From Clostridium polyendosporum (GTDB lineage: Bacteria; Bacillota; Clostridia; Clostridiales; Clostridiaceae), in NCBI RefSeq assembly GCF_018332455.1, contig NZ_BOPZ01000013.1, positions 27,430 through 91,429 of the forward strand: a DNA stretch of 64,000 nucleotides, in the 5' to 3' direction. Position numbers and translations under genes: made by a program. The notes beneath the pieces were generated by a model. That model searched no databases, was not told the origin of the DNA, and was given only the letters and a program-made list of their open reading frames with translations. Below are positions 52,228 to 63,430 of this stretch, one piece after another (the first letter of the stretch is position 1; each line of letters opens with the position of its first letter).

Positions 52228-54451
52228 CTACCGCCTTTAATATAAATATTTTTGAGGAGAAATCACATTCCTTTTGTACACCTGGATCGATAATCTGTCC
52301 TGCAGAAGAGTCTGTTGTAATCATTGCTGCATACATTAATTCGTCTCCGTAGTGAGATGTACCAAGTCTATCAATTTCATACAAATAGTCATTATTCAGC
52401 CCTTTTAATTGAAGCCTGCTATAGCCACTATTGACATCATTCAATATTTTATAGTAAGCTACTAAAGCCGTTTTTTGATCCTCTGAAACTACCATCCATG
52501 CTGCTTTTTCATTTTCAAAAGGACTTAATAAACGATAGAATTTACCTTTTTGAATCAAGTCTCTGTATTCTTTTACAAACCTTACTTGTTCTCTTACTTT
52601 TTCTTTTTCCTCTTCATTTAATTCATTTAAGTCAAGCTCATAACCAAAAGCTCCGAAGTAGGCAACATTTGCTCTTGTTTCTATTGGTGTTATTCTATAG
52701 ACCTGATGGTTAGGTACTACTGATACATGGGCCCCCATACTACTTATAGGATAAACAAAGCTAGTTCCGTACTGAATCTTGATTCGCTCAATGGCATCTG
52801 TATCATCACTTGTCCAACACTGAGGTGCATAATATAACATACCAGGATCGAATCTTCCTCCACCGCTCGCACATGACTCAAACAAAATATTCGGGAATGC
52901 CTGAATTAATCTTTCATATAAGTCATAAACACCTAAAATATAACGGTGCATAACTTCTCCTTGATGTTTTCCATCTACTGCCCTTGAATAACACTCTGTA
53001 ATGTTACGATTCATATCCCATTTAATATAAGAAATTGGTGCTTCTTCCAACAATGTTTTCATCTGATGGAAAATATAGTCTACTACTTCTTTTCTTGAGT
53101 AATCCAGCACATATTGATTTCTTCCATGGGATTCTCTACGATTTGGAGTACTGATAATCCAATCCGGATGCTCTCTGAACAAATCACTGTTCTTATTCAC
53201 CATTTCAGGTTCAAACCACAAGCCAAATTTTAACCCTAATGCTTCTATTTTCTTTGCCAAACCTGTAATTCCATTTGGAAGCTTACTGCTATTAGCATAC
53301 CAATCGCCAAGTCCTTGACGATCATCGTTTCTGGTTCCAAACCATCCATCGTCTAGTACAAACATTTCTATTCCATACTCAGCCGCTGTTTTAGCAATAT
53401 TTAAAATTTTCTGTTCATCAAAATTAAACTGTGTTGCTTCCCAGTTATTAATGAGAATCGGCCTTACTTTATCTCTCCATGTCCCTCTTGCAAGTCTTGT
53501 ACGATATAATTCGTGGAAAGTCTGGCTCATGCCGTTTAATCCTTCATCTGAATATACAAGCACCGCTTCTGGTGTGTGAAATTCACCGCCTGGATCTAAC
53601 ACCCATTCAAAATTATGTGGATGAATTCCCATAGTCAATCTACAAATCGAATGAGCATCCACTTCAATTTGTGCAAGAAATTCACCACTATATACCAAAC
53701 TTGCTCCAATAACCTCTCCCGAAAACTCATCTCCAGAAGGTCTTTTTATAGCTAAAAATGAATTATGGTTATGGCCGCTGGCTCCTCTTAAGCTTGATAC
53801 AGCCTGGATTCCTTGTTCTAGTTTTCTATTTTTTACATGACGTTCCCTTGACCATGCACCGGATAATTGAATCATCTCATAGTCATAATCCGGTAAGTCC
53901 AAACTTAAACTCATAGCATTTTCTAACAGGAGTGTTTGTCCTCCTAAACTTCTAAAAAATGCATTTCTAGCAATGGCGCCTCTTTCTTCAAAAATAGTAT
54001 AACTTAGAATTAGTTCAGCTTGAATTAAGGTATCTTCTAATGTGATTTCTAGTGTCTGTGCTTCCTCTTTACTTTCTACATAGGTTGCAGGAAGTTCCCT
54101 TAATGGCTCTTTTCCCATAAAAATGCGATGATTCTTATATTCAAAGTTCGTAATACGACTTCCGTTTTCTTGCTTAATTTCAAAAGCAGGCATCTTAAAA
54201 TCAGTGGTTCCATAAGACGGATACTCTTGTTTTATGTGCTCTAAAGAAAATTTTAAATCTCCCTCAAACACATAGGAAGTCATTGGACGATGTGCTTTTT
54301 CAAACAAATGCTCAAAGGAATCTCTATGCTTAATGTATTTTCCAAAATACAAGTTTCCTAGCTGGTTGTTTTCTAGAATCTTGATGATATAACTAATCTT
54401 ATCATTAAACAAATGAAACTCTTTATTTTTTTCACTGTAAACTATACTCAT
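52220..54451 (-). CDS. Alpha-galactosidase (GH36)
   Basis: A 743-residue cytoplasmic enzyme that removes alpha-1,6-galactose from melibiose/raffinose-type sugars. The central barrel carries nucleophile Asp479 (YIKWDMNRN) and acid/base Asp549 (CWTSDDTDAIE), plus LDDGWFGTRNDD and LWFEPEMVN substrate motifs; an N-terminal beta domain and a C-terminal beta domain complete the GH36 form. No signal peptide. AAGGAGG start. A LacI/cre-like palindrome lies 105 bp upstream. No sugar transporter is adjacent, so uptake genes are elsewhere. Confidence 0.96.
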   Translation of the reverse strand: MSIVYSEKNKEFHLFNDKISYIIKILENNQLGNLYFGKYIKHRDSFEHLFEKAHRPMTSYVFEGDLKFSLEHIKQEYPSYGTTDFKMPAFEIKQENGSRITNFEYKNHRIFMGKEPLRELPATYVESKEEAQTLEITLEDTLIQAELILSYTIFEERGAIARNAFFRSLGGQTLLLENAMSLSLDLPDYDYEMIQLSGAWSRERHVKNRKLEQGIQAVSSLRGASGHNHNSFLAIKRPSGDEFSGEVIGASLVYSGEFLAQIEVDAHSICRLTMGIHPHNFEWVLDPGGEFHTPEAVLVYSDEGLNGMSQTFHELYRTRLARGTWRDKVRPILINNWEATQFNFDEQKILNIAKTAAEYGIEMFVLDDGWFGTRNDDRQGLGDWYANSSKLPNGITGLAKKIEALGLKFGLWFEPEMVNKNSDLFREHPDWIISTPNRRESHGRNQYVLDYSRKEVVDYIFHQMKTLLEEAPISYIKWDMNRNITECYSRAVDGKHQGEVMHRYILGVYDLYERLIQAFPNILFESCASGGGRFDPGMLYYAPQCWTSDDTDAIERIKIQYGTSFVYPISSMGAHVSVVPNHQVYRITPIETRANVAYFGAFGYELDLNELNEEEKEKVREQVRFVKEYRDLIQKGKFYRLLSPFENEKAAWMVVSEDQKTALVAYYKILNDVNSGYSRLQLKGLNNDYLYEIDRLGTSHYGDELMYAAMITTDSSAGQIIDPGVQKECDFSSKIFILKAVDV

Positions 54452-54933
54452 ATTAGCCTCCTTACTTTTACCTTATACTTCCTTTTTCTCCGCATGCTTC
54501 TAAATAGTCTCAAAGCTATACAGTTTTAAAATGAAAATATTTTGTATACATTTTTTAACGTTAACGTTTTCTTCACATTAAATTATACGCGTTCCAATAT
54601 AAAATTCCATTACTATATGTAATACAAATATGTCAATTTGTTATATTTAATATAATTATTCTAATCTGCTATGCTACTTTAAATTTTAAGTCTTAAAACT
54701 ATTTAATATCAGACACAATAAAATTTAGTAGACCATATATTTATATAAAAATAATGAATCTAAAATAGAACTACGATTAGTAGAAAAAAATTAAATCTAC
54801 TTCTAAAGGTATTGATATAAATGTATATTTAAACACAATTAAGTACTGCATAAGTTTTTCTGTAAAGCATAATCATAGAATATTATAATCCATAATATTA
54901 TGCTATTGAGAACAAATTTTAGGATGGAGAATT
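54452..54933. other. Divergent promoter region
   Basis: 482 bp between the alpha-galactosidase and sulfite-oxidase-family genes. Apart from the palindrome at 54557 and AT-rich promoter-like sequence, nothing was recognised. Confidence 0.5.
54557..54568. promoter_or_regulatory. LacI/cre-like palindrome upstream of alpha-galactosidase
   Basis: AACGTTAACGTT, extending on the minus strand to GAAAACGTTAACGTTAAA, is compatible with a LacI-family or CcpA cre site. It lies downstream of a TATAAT at about 54585, as a repressor site would. Confidence 0.5.
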
Positions 54934-56004
54934 ATGAAATCATTTCATTCCGATACAATGAAGCCAACTTTGAAAACTCTTAAGCTGATCCCTGAAAACA
55001 AGGAGACCCCCATTCACTTCTTAAGAAACTGGATAACTCCCTCAGAATACTTTTATAGAAGAAATCATTTTAAATACCCTGAGATAACACCACAATCCTT
55101 CTTGCTGCCAATATACGGACATGTAGAAGCACCTCTGGTTTTTCATCATTCTTATTTAAAATCTATGCCATCAAAGAAAATTACCATGGTTCTTGAATGC
55201 TCTGGTAATAAAAGGACCTACTTTGAGCCAAAAGCCTATGGAGAACAATGGGAAGACGGAGCTATAAGTCATGGAATATGGAAAGGTGTAACGCTAAAAA
55301 GTCTTTTAGACATGGTGGTTGTAAAGCATGGCGCTAAAGAGATTGTCTTTATCGGTCATGATAAAGGAACTCGAACAGATATGGAGGGGATATTTCATTA
55401 TGCAAGAAGCCTTCCTATTGATGTAGCCCTTCAACCTGATGTACTCATTGCCTACGAACTTAATGGCAGTACCATACCTTATGAGCATGGCTATCCCTTA
55501 AGACTCATTGTTCCTCAGTGGTATGGAATGGCCTCGGTAAAATGGCTTAAGGAAATACAGATCATAGATCATCCATTTAAAGGGCCTTTCCAAACCGTTG
55601 ATTACGTTTATTATCCTCATAAAGCCAATGATCTAGATGCCAGACCGGTGACGAATATTAAGATTAATTCAATAATTCAGCAGCCTCTAGATTACTCAAT
55701 ATTAGATACCGGAACTCACGAAATTTGCGGAATTGCATGGTCGGGACATGGAAGTATCACCACAGTAGAATTAAGCTTTGATAATGGTTCAACTTGGATA
55801 AAAGCAAAGCTGAGTGTGGACCCAAAGCAAAAATATTCATGGACATTTTGGCGATACCTATGGAATGTACAGAAAAAAGGAGAATATACCATCCTTTGCA
55901 GAGCTGAGGATTCCAGTGGCAATGTACAGCCCTTTGAAGCAGAGTGGAACAAAAAAGGCTACGGCTTCAATGCGGTATACAAAGTTCATATTAAAATAGA
56001 ATAG
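54934..56004 (+). CDS. Sulfite-oxidase-family molybdopterin enzyme
   Basis: A 356-residue soluble protein with the oxidoreductase molybdopterin-binding domain (about 35-215) and a C-terminal Mo-cofactor dimerisation beta domain (about 240-350). Cys89 in MVLECSGNKR is the expected Mo ligand; HGYPLRLIVPQWYGMASVKW is the typical cofactor-binding stretch. No Tat signal, so cytoplasmic. Natural substrates may be sulfite or sulfoxide-like compounds; uncertain. It stands alone and is unusual in clostridia. Ribosome binding site GGATGGAG. Confidence 0.9.
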   Translation: MKSFHSDTMKPTLKTLKLIPENKETPIHFLRNWITPSEYFYRRNHFKYPEITPQSFLLPIYGHVEAPLVFHHSYLKSMPSKKITMVLECSGNKRTYFEPKAYGEQWEDGAISHGIWKGVTLKSLLDMVVVKHGAKEIVFIGHDKGTRTDMEGIFHYARSLPIDVALQPDVLIAYELNGSTIPYEHGYPLRLIVPQWYGMASVKWLKEIQIIDHPFKGPFQTVDYVYYPHKANDLDARPVTNIKINSIIQQPLDYSILDTGTHEICGIAWSGHGSITTVELSFDNGSTWIKAKLSVDPKQKYSWTFWRYLWNVQKKGEYTILCRAEDSSGNVQPFEAEWNKKGYGFNAVYKVHIKIE

Positions 56005-56089
56005 CTAAAGTGCACGTCATATAAAATAGAAATAGATGTAAAAAATTGCAGTAAGGTTATTGACACCAGAATCAAATTCTGATGTTTTT

Positions 56090-56200
56090 TTATAATATGA
56101 AAGGATATTCGTTTTTCACTACTTTAAACAATTCTGATCTATCAAAATTTATATCACTATAAAATTTATTATATAATTCAATAGCCCTATCGTTTTTCAT
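56090..56200 (-). CDS. 36-residue frame, probable N-terminal remnant
   Basis: MKNDRAIELYNKFYSDINFD then RSELFKVVKNEYPFIL-stop, with a strong GGTGGAGG site before it. The sequence looks like the start of a larger soluble protein (possibly methyltransferase-type), cut by a stop; no continuation is seen. Low certainty. Confidence 0.4.
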   Translation of the reverse strand: MKNDRAIELYNKFYSDINFDRSELFKVVKNEYPFIL

Positions 56201-56360
56201 AAAAACCTCCACCTCGAATTAATAATAGACCTAATAGCTTTTTGAATATAAATACTCTGGAGGATTGTAATAGTATAGAACTTTATTTTTAGTAAATACT
56301 TTTATAGTAAATATTTTTATAGTAAATATTTTTAACAAAAATTAAAGAGGAGCATTATTT

Positions 56361-56711
56361 ATGGAAAACAATTTTAAGCATTTATTGAACGGCAGTTTAG
56401 CTCAATATAATGATAATGTAGTACCTAAGATACCAGTTTTTGCAGGTAATGATATTACTTCTGAGGTTTATTATTTTAAACCAGGTCAGGTTTTAAAATT
56501 GCATAGACACCCAAGTGGTGAGCAGATATTCTTTTTTTTAAAAGGTAGCGGAAAAATGAAACTAGGGGAAAAAGAACTTGAAGTTACAGTTGGATCAACT
56601 GTTTTTATTCCGACAGGAGAATGGCATGAAATTACAAATAACAATGATGAAGAAATGGTTGCAGTTCAAGTTACAAAGGTTGGAGCAGGTGCAGAATTTA
56701 AAGATGTATAA
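56361..56711 (+). CDS. Cupin-domain protein
   Basis: A 116-residue single-domain cupin. Motif 1 is LKLHRHPSGEQIFFFLKG, with two His and a Glu as metal ligands; motif 2 is VFIPTGEWHEITN, with the third His. Such small cupins act as isomerases, dioxygenases or ligand sensors; no substrate is suggested here. Ribosome binding site AGAGGAG. Monocistronic. Confidence 0.9.
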   Translation: MENNFKHLLNGSLAQYNDNVVPKIPVFAGNDITSEVYYFKPGQVLKLHRHPSGEQIFFFLKGSGKMKLGEKELEVTVGSTVFIPTGEWHEITNNNDEEMVAVQVTKVGAGAEFKDV

Positions 56712-56942
56712 TAGCATCAAGAAGCTATTTTTATTAGTTAGCACATGCAATTTGACACCTTAAACATAACTATAATACTGAAAAAGAAACCAACCCCCAC
56801 TTACGCCAATGCTTAGAGGTGAGGGAATTTTTAAATATGTTATAGCATATTATTAATATTTCCCTTTACTACCAATATAATTTATGATTACATAACTTTT
56901 AGAACTTAATATATTTAAGGCTTTCCTACACAATAAATGAAA

Positions 56943-56989
56943 AATAGAGAGTACGATAATCTTTTATTACTTATCTTACTCTCTATAGT
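56943..56989. terminator. Hairpin between the cupin gene and a small minus-strand gene
   Basis: ATAGAGAGTACGATAA / TTATCTTACTCTCTAT with one mismatch, close to the end of the 43-residue frame at 57006. Confidence 0.65.
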
Positions 56990-57005
56990 TATATATTTTT
57001 AAGTT

Positions 57006-57137
57006 TTACTCTTCTTTCTTTTCACTACCAGTCTTTATTTCATTATTAGTATTATTCTCTTCTTCAGGTTTATTAATTAAATAGCTAAAGTCCGTTGGAT
57101 CTTTAACTTTTCCTCTAGTACTACTTCTACGTCCCAA
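57006..57137 (-). CDS. 43-residue hydrophilic peptide
   Basis: A TTG start behind AGAGGTG opens MGRRSSTRGKVKDPTDFSYL and ends in an acidic/lysine tail (EEENNTNNEIKTGSEKKEE). No membrane or enzyme motif; basic start and acidic end, probably disordered. A terminator-type hairpin follows at 56943. Coding potential rests on the ribosome binding site and codon use. Confidence 0.45.
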   Translation of the reverse strand: MGRRSSTRGKVKDPTDFSYLINKPEEENNTNNEIKTGSEKKEE

Positions 57138-57189
57138 ATAATCACCTCTTTTATAGTATAGCATTAATTAGTTAGTATATGTGATTATT

Positions 57190-57225
57190 TTAAAAATTAA
57201 AAAAGTCTTTGTCAGCTCCTTAATA
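57190..57225. repeat. 36-bp exact repeat, copy 2
   Basis: Identical to 37489-37524; located 5 bp after the stop codon of the 57231 gene. Confidence 0.7.
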
Positions 57226-57230
57226 GTTTG

Positions 57231-57506
57231 TTATTTATAATTTTCATAACGCCAGTCCATATACACCCAAAATACAACTGCTGGGTCTATATTGTGTTCA
57301 ATTGCAATTTTATTAAAGTTATTCCTGACTAATGGAAAAGTTTTATGAAAAGGTAATTTATATTCTTTAACCACTTGATGTACTTTTATGCCTATTATTT
57401 GTCTAGTATTTTTAGTAACATCATTTACTTGTTTAACAATATCGGAAGTATCTAAAATACTACCAGTCATAGTTCGTGCTATCCGAGCTGCTTGTTCTTG
57501 TTTCAT
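57231..57506 (-). CDS. Small protein of unknown function
   Basis: A 91-residue soluble helical protein beginning MKQEQAARIARTMTGSILD and ending DPAVVFWVYMDWRYENYK, rich in aromatic residues. No family recognised. The ATG at 57506 has a GGGAGA site nine bases upstream; an ATG at 57515 overlaps it. Confidence 0.55.
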   Translation of the reverse strand: MKQEQAARIARTMTGSILDTSDIVKQVNDVTKNTRQIIGIKVHQVVKEYKLPFHKTFPLVRNNFNKIAIEHNIDPAVVFWVYMDWRYENYK

Positions 57507-57618
57507 AACAATCATCTCCCTTCATATATTTATTTCTACATAAAAATGAATATCCCTCCTTTATTTTACATGTAAGCAACTATTATGAAAATAATTGCGG
57601 AGGTAATTTTATACTTAT

Positions 57619-57665
57619 TTAAGAGTAACTTATTTAAGATAACCACAGTCAAGTGTATAATGTAG
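57619..57665. repeat. Short repeat shared with 23711-23757
   Basis: GAGTAACTTATTTAAGATA, then CAGT-AAGTGTATAAT-like bases, occurs here and at 23711-23757, both times near the 3' end of minus-strand genes. Function unknown. Confidence 0.5.
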
Positions 57666-57733
57666 TAAGTTGTATCCAAAGTCATATAACCCTTATAAAA
57701 AATCTAGATTTAATCTGAAACTAAAGTGATAAG

Positions 57734-57779
57734 CAAAGGGCATCTCGTTTTCTTATGAGATACCCTTCTAACCTTTGCT
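57734..57779. terminator. Terminator of gdhA
   Basis: CAAAGGGCATCTC and GAGATACCCTT form an imperfect stem about 50 bp after the gdhA stop codon. Confidence 0.6.
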
Positions 57780-57831
57780 TTCATCTAAGTTTTTATGATG
57801 CGAAAGTTTAGACATTAACTCCTAATATATA

Positions 57832-59220
<1,389 letters not shown>

Positions 59221-59280
59221 TCATGGCATTTAGATATTCTACACTTTCAAGGTATACTATTTATCTAAAGAAAAGTTATG

Positions 59281-59310
59281 TTAAAGGGGACTATACCTAG
59301 TCCCCTTTAA
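59281..59310. terminator. Palindromic terminator after the OFA transporter gene
   Basis: TTAAAGGGGACT / AGTCCCCTTTAA with a 6-base centre, between the OFA gene end and the gdhA upstream region. Confidence 0.75.
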
Positions 59311-59433
59311 CCTTATGATCTTTCAATGAATTATTAAATAATTCATTAGCTTTTCAAAATCATCTATATTTAAAATATTTACCTTATAATAACTATATTA
59401 TTCTATGTATAATTAAACATTCCTATATCTTTA

Positions 59434-60729
59434 TTATTGCACATCATGTTCTAGCTTCTTTCTCTTTACAATAGAATAAATATACTTTGACCTTCTGAAA
59501 CAATTAGCTTTAGACTCTCTTAAAAATAAAATGGCAAAGAACACTCCTAGTATCGCAAGTAAGAACATCGGATAAAATGTATATATGTAACTTCCGAACC
59601 TGTCCCTAAATATACCTGACAAAGAAACTCCTAATACTGCTCCTACTCCATAGGCAGTAAAAATAAAACCATAGTTCTTACTATAGTATTTTGAACCAAA
59701 GAATATTGCTGTAGCTGTAGGTGCTATAGCTAACCAACTTCCAAGGGTCATCCAAAGTAAAGCAAAAGAAACTACATACAGACCCACGCTTCCTTCCCTT
59801 GCCATCAACATTAAACCTGATGAAATCATTATTATTATATATGATATTACAGAAGCCTTTAGAGGAGACAATTTATCTGTAAGCCAACCAAATAAAGGTC
59901 TTCCAACACCGTTAAAAATGGCAAACAATGACACCATAAATGCGGTTGTTTTAGAATCCATTTTAATAATTTCTTCTCCAACGGAGCTTGTTATCCCTAC
60001 TGTCATAAGTCCAGTCAATGTTCCTATAGCATAGCATATCCAAAGACCATAAAATTTGGGTTTGGTAAGCATTTCTTTTGTACTAACATCTAAAACTTTC
60101 AAATTATTGTTATTTATTGTTTGTTGTTTATCAAACAAATTTTCCTTAGGAAATCTAAAAGGTAAAGCTAATACTGAAATAATTACTAAAAATAATGTTC
60201 CCAAAACTTTAAAAGTGTGAAGTGGACCATAAATATGTATGAACCATCGTGCTAAAGGTGCTGTTATCAAAGGAGATAGTCCAAAACCCGATAAAATTAG
60301 TCCAACTGCCAATCCCTTCTTATCAGGAAACCATTTGGAAATTACCGCGACTGGAACTCCATAAACTATTCCAACTCCACCTCCAGCGACTATACCATAT
60401 GTTATTGCAAGTACATTAATACTCCGAGCATATCCAGATAAAATCCATCCAATCCCGACAAGCATTCCTCCTAATATAATTATTACTTTAGGATTATATT
60501 TTTCTATAAAGCCTCCCGATATTGGCATTAAAGCTGCATATGCTGCTAAAAACAGCATATATGGTAATCCACTTTGTGTTGCACCTATATTAAATAAATT
60601 TTCTAAAGGTTTCCTGAAAACACTCCATGAATATACTGTTCCTAGGCACATAAAAAGTATTATTCCTAAAGGAATAAACAGCCATCTACCTTTTTCAAAG
60701 GGCATTCCGAAAACTTTTATATCTCTCAT
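59434..60729 (-). CDS. OFA-family MFS transporter
   Basis: A 431-residue permease with 12 spans, of the oxalate/formate antiporter family: the opening KGRWLFIPLGIILFMCLGTVYSWSVF-like segment (GTVYSWSVFRKPL), GGGVGIVYGVPVAVISKWFPDKKGLAVG in span 4-5 loop, and NGVGRPLFGWLTDKL in the 8-9 loop. OFA carriers exchange monocarboxylates. It follows purE by 21 bp in the same direction, so it is probably a third gene of the purKE operon; formate or another one-carbon/organic anion linked to purine synthesis is an attractive but unproved cargo. Confidence 0.88.
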   Translation of the reverse strand: MRDIKVFGMPFEKGRWLFIPLGIILFMCLGTVYSWSVFRKPLENLFNIGATQSGLPYMLFLAAYAALMPISGGFIEKYNPKVIIILGGMLVGIGWILSGYARSINVLAITYGIVAGGGVGIVYGVPVAVISKWFPDKKGLAVGLILSGFGLSPLITAPLARWFIHIYGPLHTFKVLGTLFLVIISVLALPFRFPKENLFDKQQTINNNNLKVLDVSTKEMLTKPKFYGLWICYAIGTLTGLMTVGITSSVGEEIIKMDSKTTAFMVSLFAIFNGVGRPLFGWLTDKLSPLKASVISYIIIMISSGLMLMAREGSVGLYVVSFALLWMTLGSWLAIAPTATAIFFGSKYYSKNYGFIFTAYGVGAVLGVSLSGIFRDRFGSYIYTFYPMFLLAILGVFFAILFLRESKANCFRRSKYIYSIVKRKKLEHDVQ

Positions 60730-60750
60730 TTATAATACCTCTAACATTTT

Positions 60751-61272
60751 TTATATTTCTTCAATCTCTATTTTTCTTCTGCTTTCCATTACCTCATATT
60801 CCATCTTCTTTTTATACACAATAACTTTTTCCATAACTTCTGGATCTTTCACTCCTAATATTTGAACAGCTAGTAGCCCTGCATTTGCTGCACCATCTAT
60901 AGCTACTGTTGCTACTGGTACTCCTTTTGGCATCTGAACAATTGAAAGTAATGAGTCTATACCTTTCAAACTCTTAGTTTTAACTGGAACACCTATTACA
61001 GGAAGAGCAGTTAGTGATGCCATCATTCCAGGTAAATGAGCTGCTCCACCAGCTCCAGCTATAATAACCTCAATTCCTCTTTCCACTGCAGTTTTTCCAT
61101 ATTCATATAAATCATTTGGAGTTCTATGGGCTGAAACAATATTAATTTCATAACTAATTCCAAATTCTTTTAAAATCTTTGCAGCTTCTTTCATTATAGG
61201 AAAATCTGAAGAACTCCCCATAACTATACCAACCCTTTTGTTTTTCTCATTAAGATTAATCATATTTTCCAT
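60751..61272 (-). CDS. purE: N5-carboxyaminoimidazole ribonucleotide mutase
   Basis: A 173-residue enzyme that moves the carboxyl of N5-CAIR to give CAIR in purine synthesis, acting after PurK. Motifs: [16 protein letters not shown] phosphate loop, SAHRTPND with the catalytic His, and [12 protein letters not shown]. The coding start overlaps the end of purK's flank (AAGGAGG lies within purK's last codons), giving tight coupling. Length normal. Confidence 0.96.
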   Translation of the reverse strand: MENMINLNEKNKRVGIVMGSSSDFPIMKEAAKILKEFGISYEINIVSAHRTPNDLYEYGKTAVERGIEVIIAGAGGAAHLPGMMASLTALPVIGVPVKTKSLKGIDSLLSIVQMPKGVPVATVAIDGAANAGLLAVQILGVKDPEVMEKVIVYKKKMEYEVMESRRKIEIEEI

Positions 61273-61273
61273 A

Positions 61274-62461
61274 TTAAATTTCCTCCTTTATAGGTTCTAT
61301 TAGTAAATTTTCAAGAGCTATTATTGATTTTTCTTCTGCTTTTTCTAGTGAATCATCTAATACAGTTATATGCCCAATTTTCTTTTTAACATCAACAAAC
61401 TGCTTGCCATAAAAATGAAGGTATACACCCTCTTCCTCCAATATTCTACCCACGCCTTTAACACTATACTCACCATATATAGGCTGTTTTCCTAATACAT
61501 TTACCATAACAGCAGGAGACATTAGTTTAGTAGATCCAAGAGGCATTCCTGTAATAGCTCTTAATTGCTGTTCAAATTGAGAAGTTATACAAGCCTCAAT
61601 GGTATAGTGTGCTGAATTATGTGGTCTTGGTGCTACCTCATTGATATATACTTCTCCATTTGCTGTAAGAAATATCTCTATACAAAATATTCCTATATCA
61701 TCAAATACTTCCAAGACTTTTTGTGCAATATCTTTGATTTTATACTCTACCTGATCACTTATTTTAGCTGGAACCTTAGTTAATTTTAGTATGCTATCTT
61801 CATGTGTATTTTCTGCTACTGGGAAATATGTAATCTTGCCGTCAAAACTACGTGCTACAACGATTGAAAGTTCACGGTCAAACGCAACGAACTCTTCTAT
61901 CATCATCTCATATTTTTCTAGTAATAAGTCATTTTTAACATTCTCTATATCTTTCTTGTCCTTAATTACAATATTCCCTTTACCATCATAACCACCAGTA
62001 CAATGTTTTAATACTAGTGGGAATCCAAAATCTTTTATTCCCTCTTCTATATCCTCTATATGATTAATTTTAGTAAAACGAGGTACCGGCAATCCTGCAC
62101 TGCTAAATACTGACTTTTGTATATATTTATTCTGAATTTTTTTCAAGGTAGAGCCAGATGGATATATTTTATATCCTTCAGATTCTAACTCACATAGAAC
62201 ATCAGCATTTACAAATTCAAATTCATATGTAACAACATCTGTTAATTCCGCTAACTTTCTTATTTCATTAGAATCGTGTAGTGAACCAACTATTTGCTTA
62301 TCTGCTACTTGACCAGCTGGACAATTTTGAGTAGGATCCAATATGATAACAGTATATCCCATCCTTTTAGCTTCAAAAGCTAGCATCTTCCCCAATTGAC
62401 CCCCACCAATTATTCCTATTTTGGCAGGAGGCAAGATCACATTATTTTTTCTTTTGAACAT
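61274..62461 (-). CDS. purK: N5-carboxyaminoimidazole ribonucleotide synthase
   Basis: A 395-residue ATP-grasp enzyme that carboxylates AIR to N5-CAIR with bicarbonate and ATP. The N-terminal preATP-grasp loop [20 protein letters not shown], the GYDGKGN lid, [11 protein letters not shown] and [20 protein letters not shown] are diagnostic. It opens a purK-purE-OFA operon (gaps of 1 and 21 bp). Placing purK before purE and apart from the rest of the purine genes is notable. Start with GGGGGG-rich site. Confidence 0.95.
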   Translation of the reverse strand: MFKRKNNVILPPAKIGIIGGGQLGKMLAFEAKRMGYTVIILDPTQNCPAGQVADKQIVGSLHDSNEIRKLAELTDVVTYEFEFVNADVLCELESEGYKIYPSGSTLKKIQNKYIQKSVFSSAGLPVPRFTKINHIEDIEEGIKDFGFPLVLKHCTGGYDGKGNIVIKDKKDIENVKNDLLLEKYEMMIEEFVAFDRELSIVVARSFDGKITYFPVAENTHEDSILKLTKVPAKISDQVEYKIKDIAQKVLEVFDDIGIFCIEIFLTANGEVYINEVAPRPHNSAHYTIEACITSQFEQQLRAITGMPLGSTKLMSPAVMVNVLGKQPIYGEYSVKGVGRILEEEGVYLHFYGKQFVDVKKKIGHITVLDDSLEKAEEKSIIALENLLIEPIKEEI

Positions 62462-62594
62462 AAAATCCCCCCTAATGCATTGATAAATTATACTTACACT
62501 AAAATAAATTTAATTTAATTACTAATTATCCCCCCAGATATTAAAAAGGGGTTCTCATAAAGCTAAATTCAGACCTTAAATTTATAAAATAAAA

Positions 62595-62636
62595 AAACCA
62601 ACATTTATTAGCTATTACACTAATAAATGTTGGTTT
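62595..62636 (-). terminator. Terminator after the DUF2294 gene
   Basis: A 17-bp perfect stem AAACCAACATTTATTAG / CTAATAAATGTTGGTTT with a T-run on the minus strand. Confidence 0.85.
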
Positions 62637-62679
62637 ACACTACGACTGGTACTTATAACCTTTCGCTTGGTCTTCCAAC

Positions 62680-63042
62680 TTATTTTTCAAATTCTTTTTC
62701 TAAATTTTTACTAACAGTTATTAATATTATTTTTTCACCTGTTTTCGTACTCACATCAGAATGAATACTTACTATGTCAATATTAATCACTTGGTTAATA
62801 AGTTTCTTAAAATACTCTTCTGCATTTTCAAACAACATAGTTCTGGCCTTCTTTACTAATTCTACCCCGCGTCTATCTTCTGCCAACTTTTGCTCTGCAG
62901 GGCTAAGAAAACCTTTTTGTCTAATAATAATTAAATCTTCAATAATTATCGTTTTTATATGTTTAGGACCTCTACCTATAAATTCCACTTCAAATTTAGC
63001 TGCCATTTCACTAATCTTTGCTTCAATCTGCCCTTTCGTCAT
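62680..63042 (-). CDS. DUF2294 family protein
   Basis: A 120-residue soluble protein: MTKGQIEAKISEMAAKFEVE.., FIGRGPKHIKTIIIEDLIII, FLSPAEQKLAEDRRGVELVKKAR and a C-terminal strand pair (IVSIHSDVSTKTGEKI). DUF2294 proteins occur in anaerobes and methanogens; function unknown, with some annotated near sodium-translocating or bicarbonate functions. ATG at 63042 has GGAG eight bases upstream; ATG at 63060 is rejected. Confidence 0.85.
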   Translation of the reverse strand: MTKGQIEAKISEMAAKFEVEFIGRGPKHIKTIIIEDLIIIRQKGFLSPAEQKLAEDRRGVELVKKARTMLFENAEEYFKKLINQVINIDIVSIHSDVSTKTGEKIILITVSKNLEKEFEK

Positions 63043-63060
63043 ATAACCATCTCCAGTCAT

Positions 63061-63430
63061 CTATAACAAGTAAAATAACATTCTAACCTAGTAATATATT
63101 ATATTCCATCGAAGTGCTTTAGGCTAGTATACTACTTTCCCTTTGCCCTCCAATTTATAATATAATTCAAAGCCATTTTAGCATACCTATAAAAAAAGTG
63201 CAATATTATAATTTTGTTCATAACTCTATTAGATACAGATTAGTTTTTTAATCACTTAAATATTTATTATCTACAATAGTAATAAAAAAAACAAATGAGC
63301 ATCAAAAAAAGAACCACTTTATACTATAGATAATATTTAAATTTTGTCGTCTATTACAATTGTTATGTAACAAATTTTCAATTAGTACATAATATGGTAA
63401 AGTAGTAAAATTAATAAAAGGGGATTTAAG
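63061..63430. other. Divergent promoter region, no gene
   Basis: AT-rich spacer between DUF2294 and the DUF326 gene with no recognisable frame or strong hairpin. Confidence 0.5.

Noticed and set aside
56790..56830. CCCCCACTT...GAGGTGAGGG resembling an IS200/IS605 end
   Set aside because: Pairing is too imperfect and no transposase is near; weaker than the 28551 candidate.
62462..62590. Purine riboswitch or PurR box before purK
   Set aside because: No conserved aptamer or box sequence could be found in this spacer.
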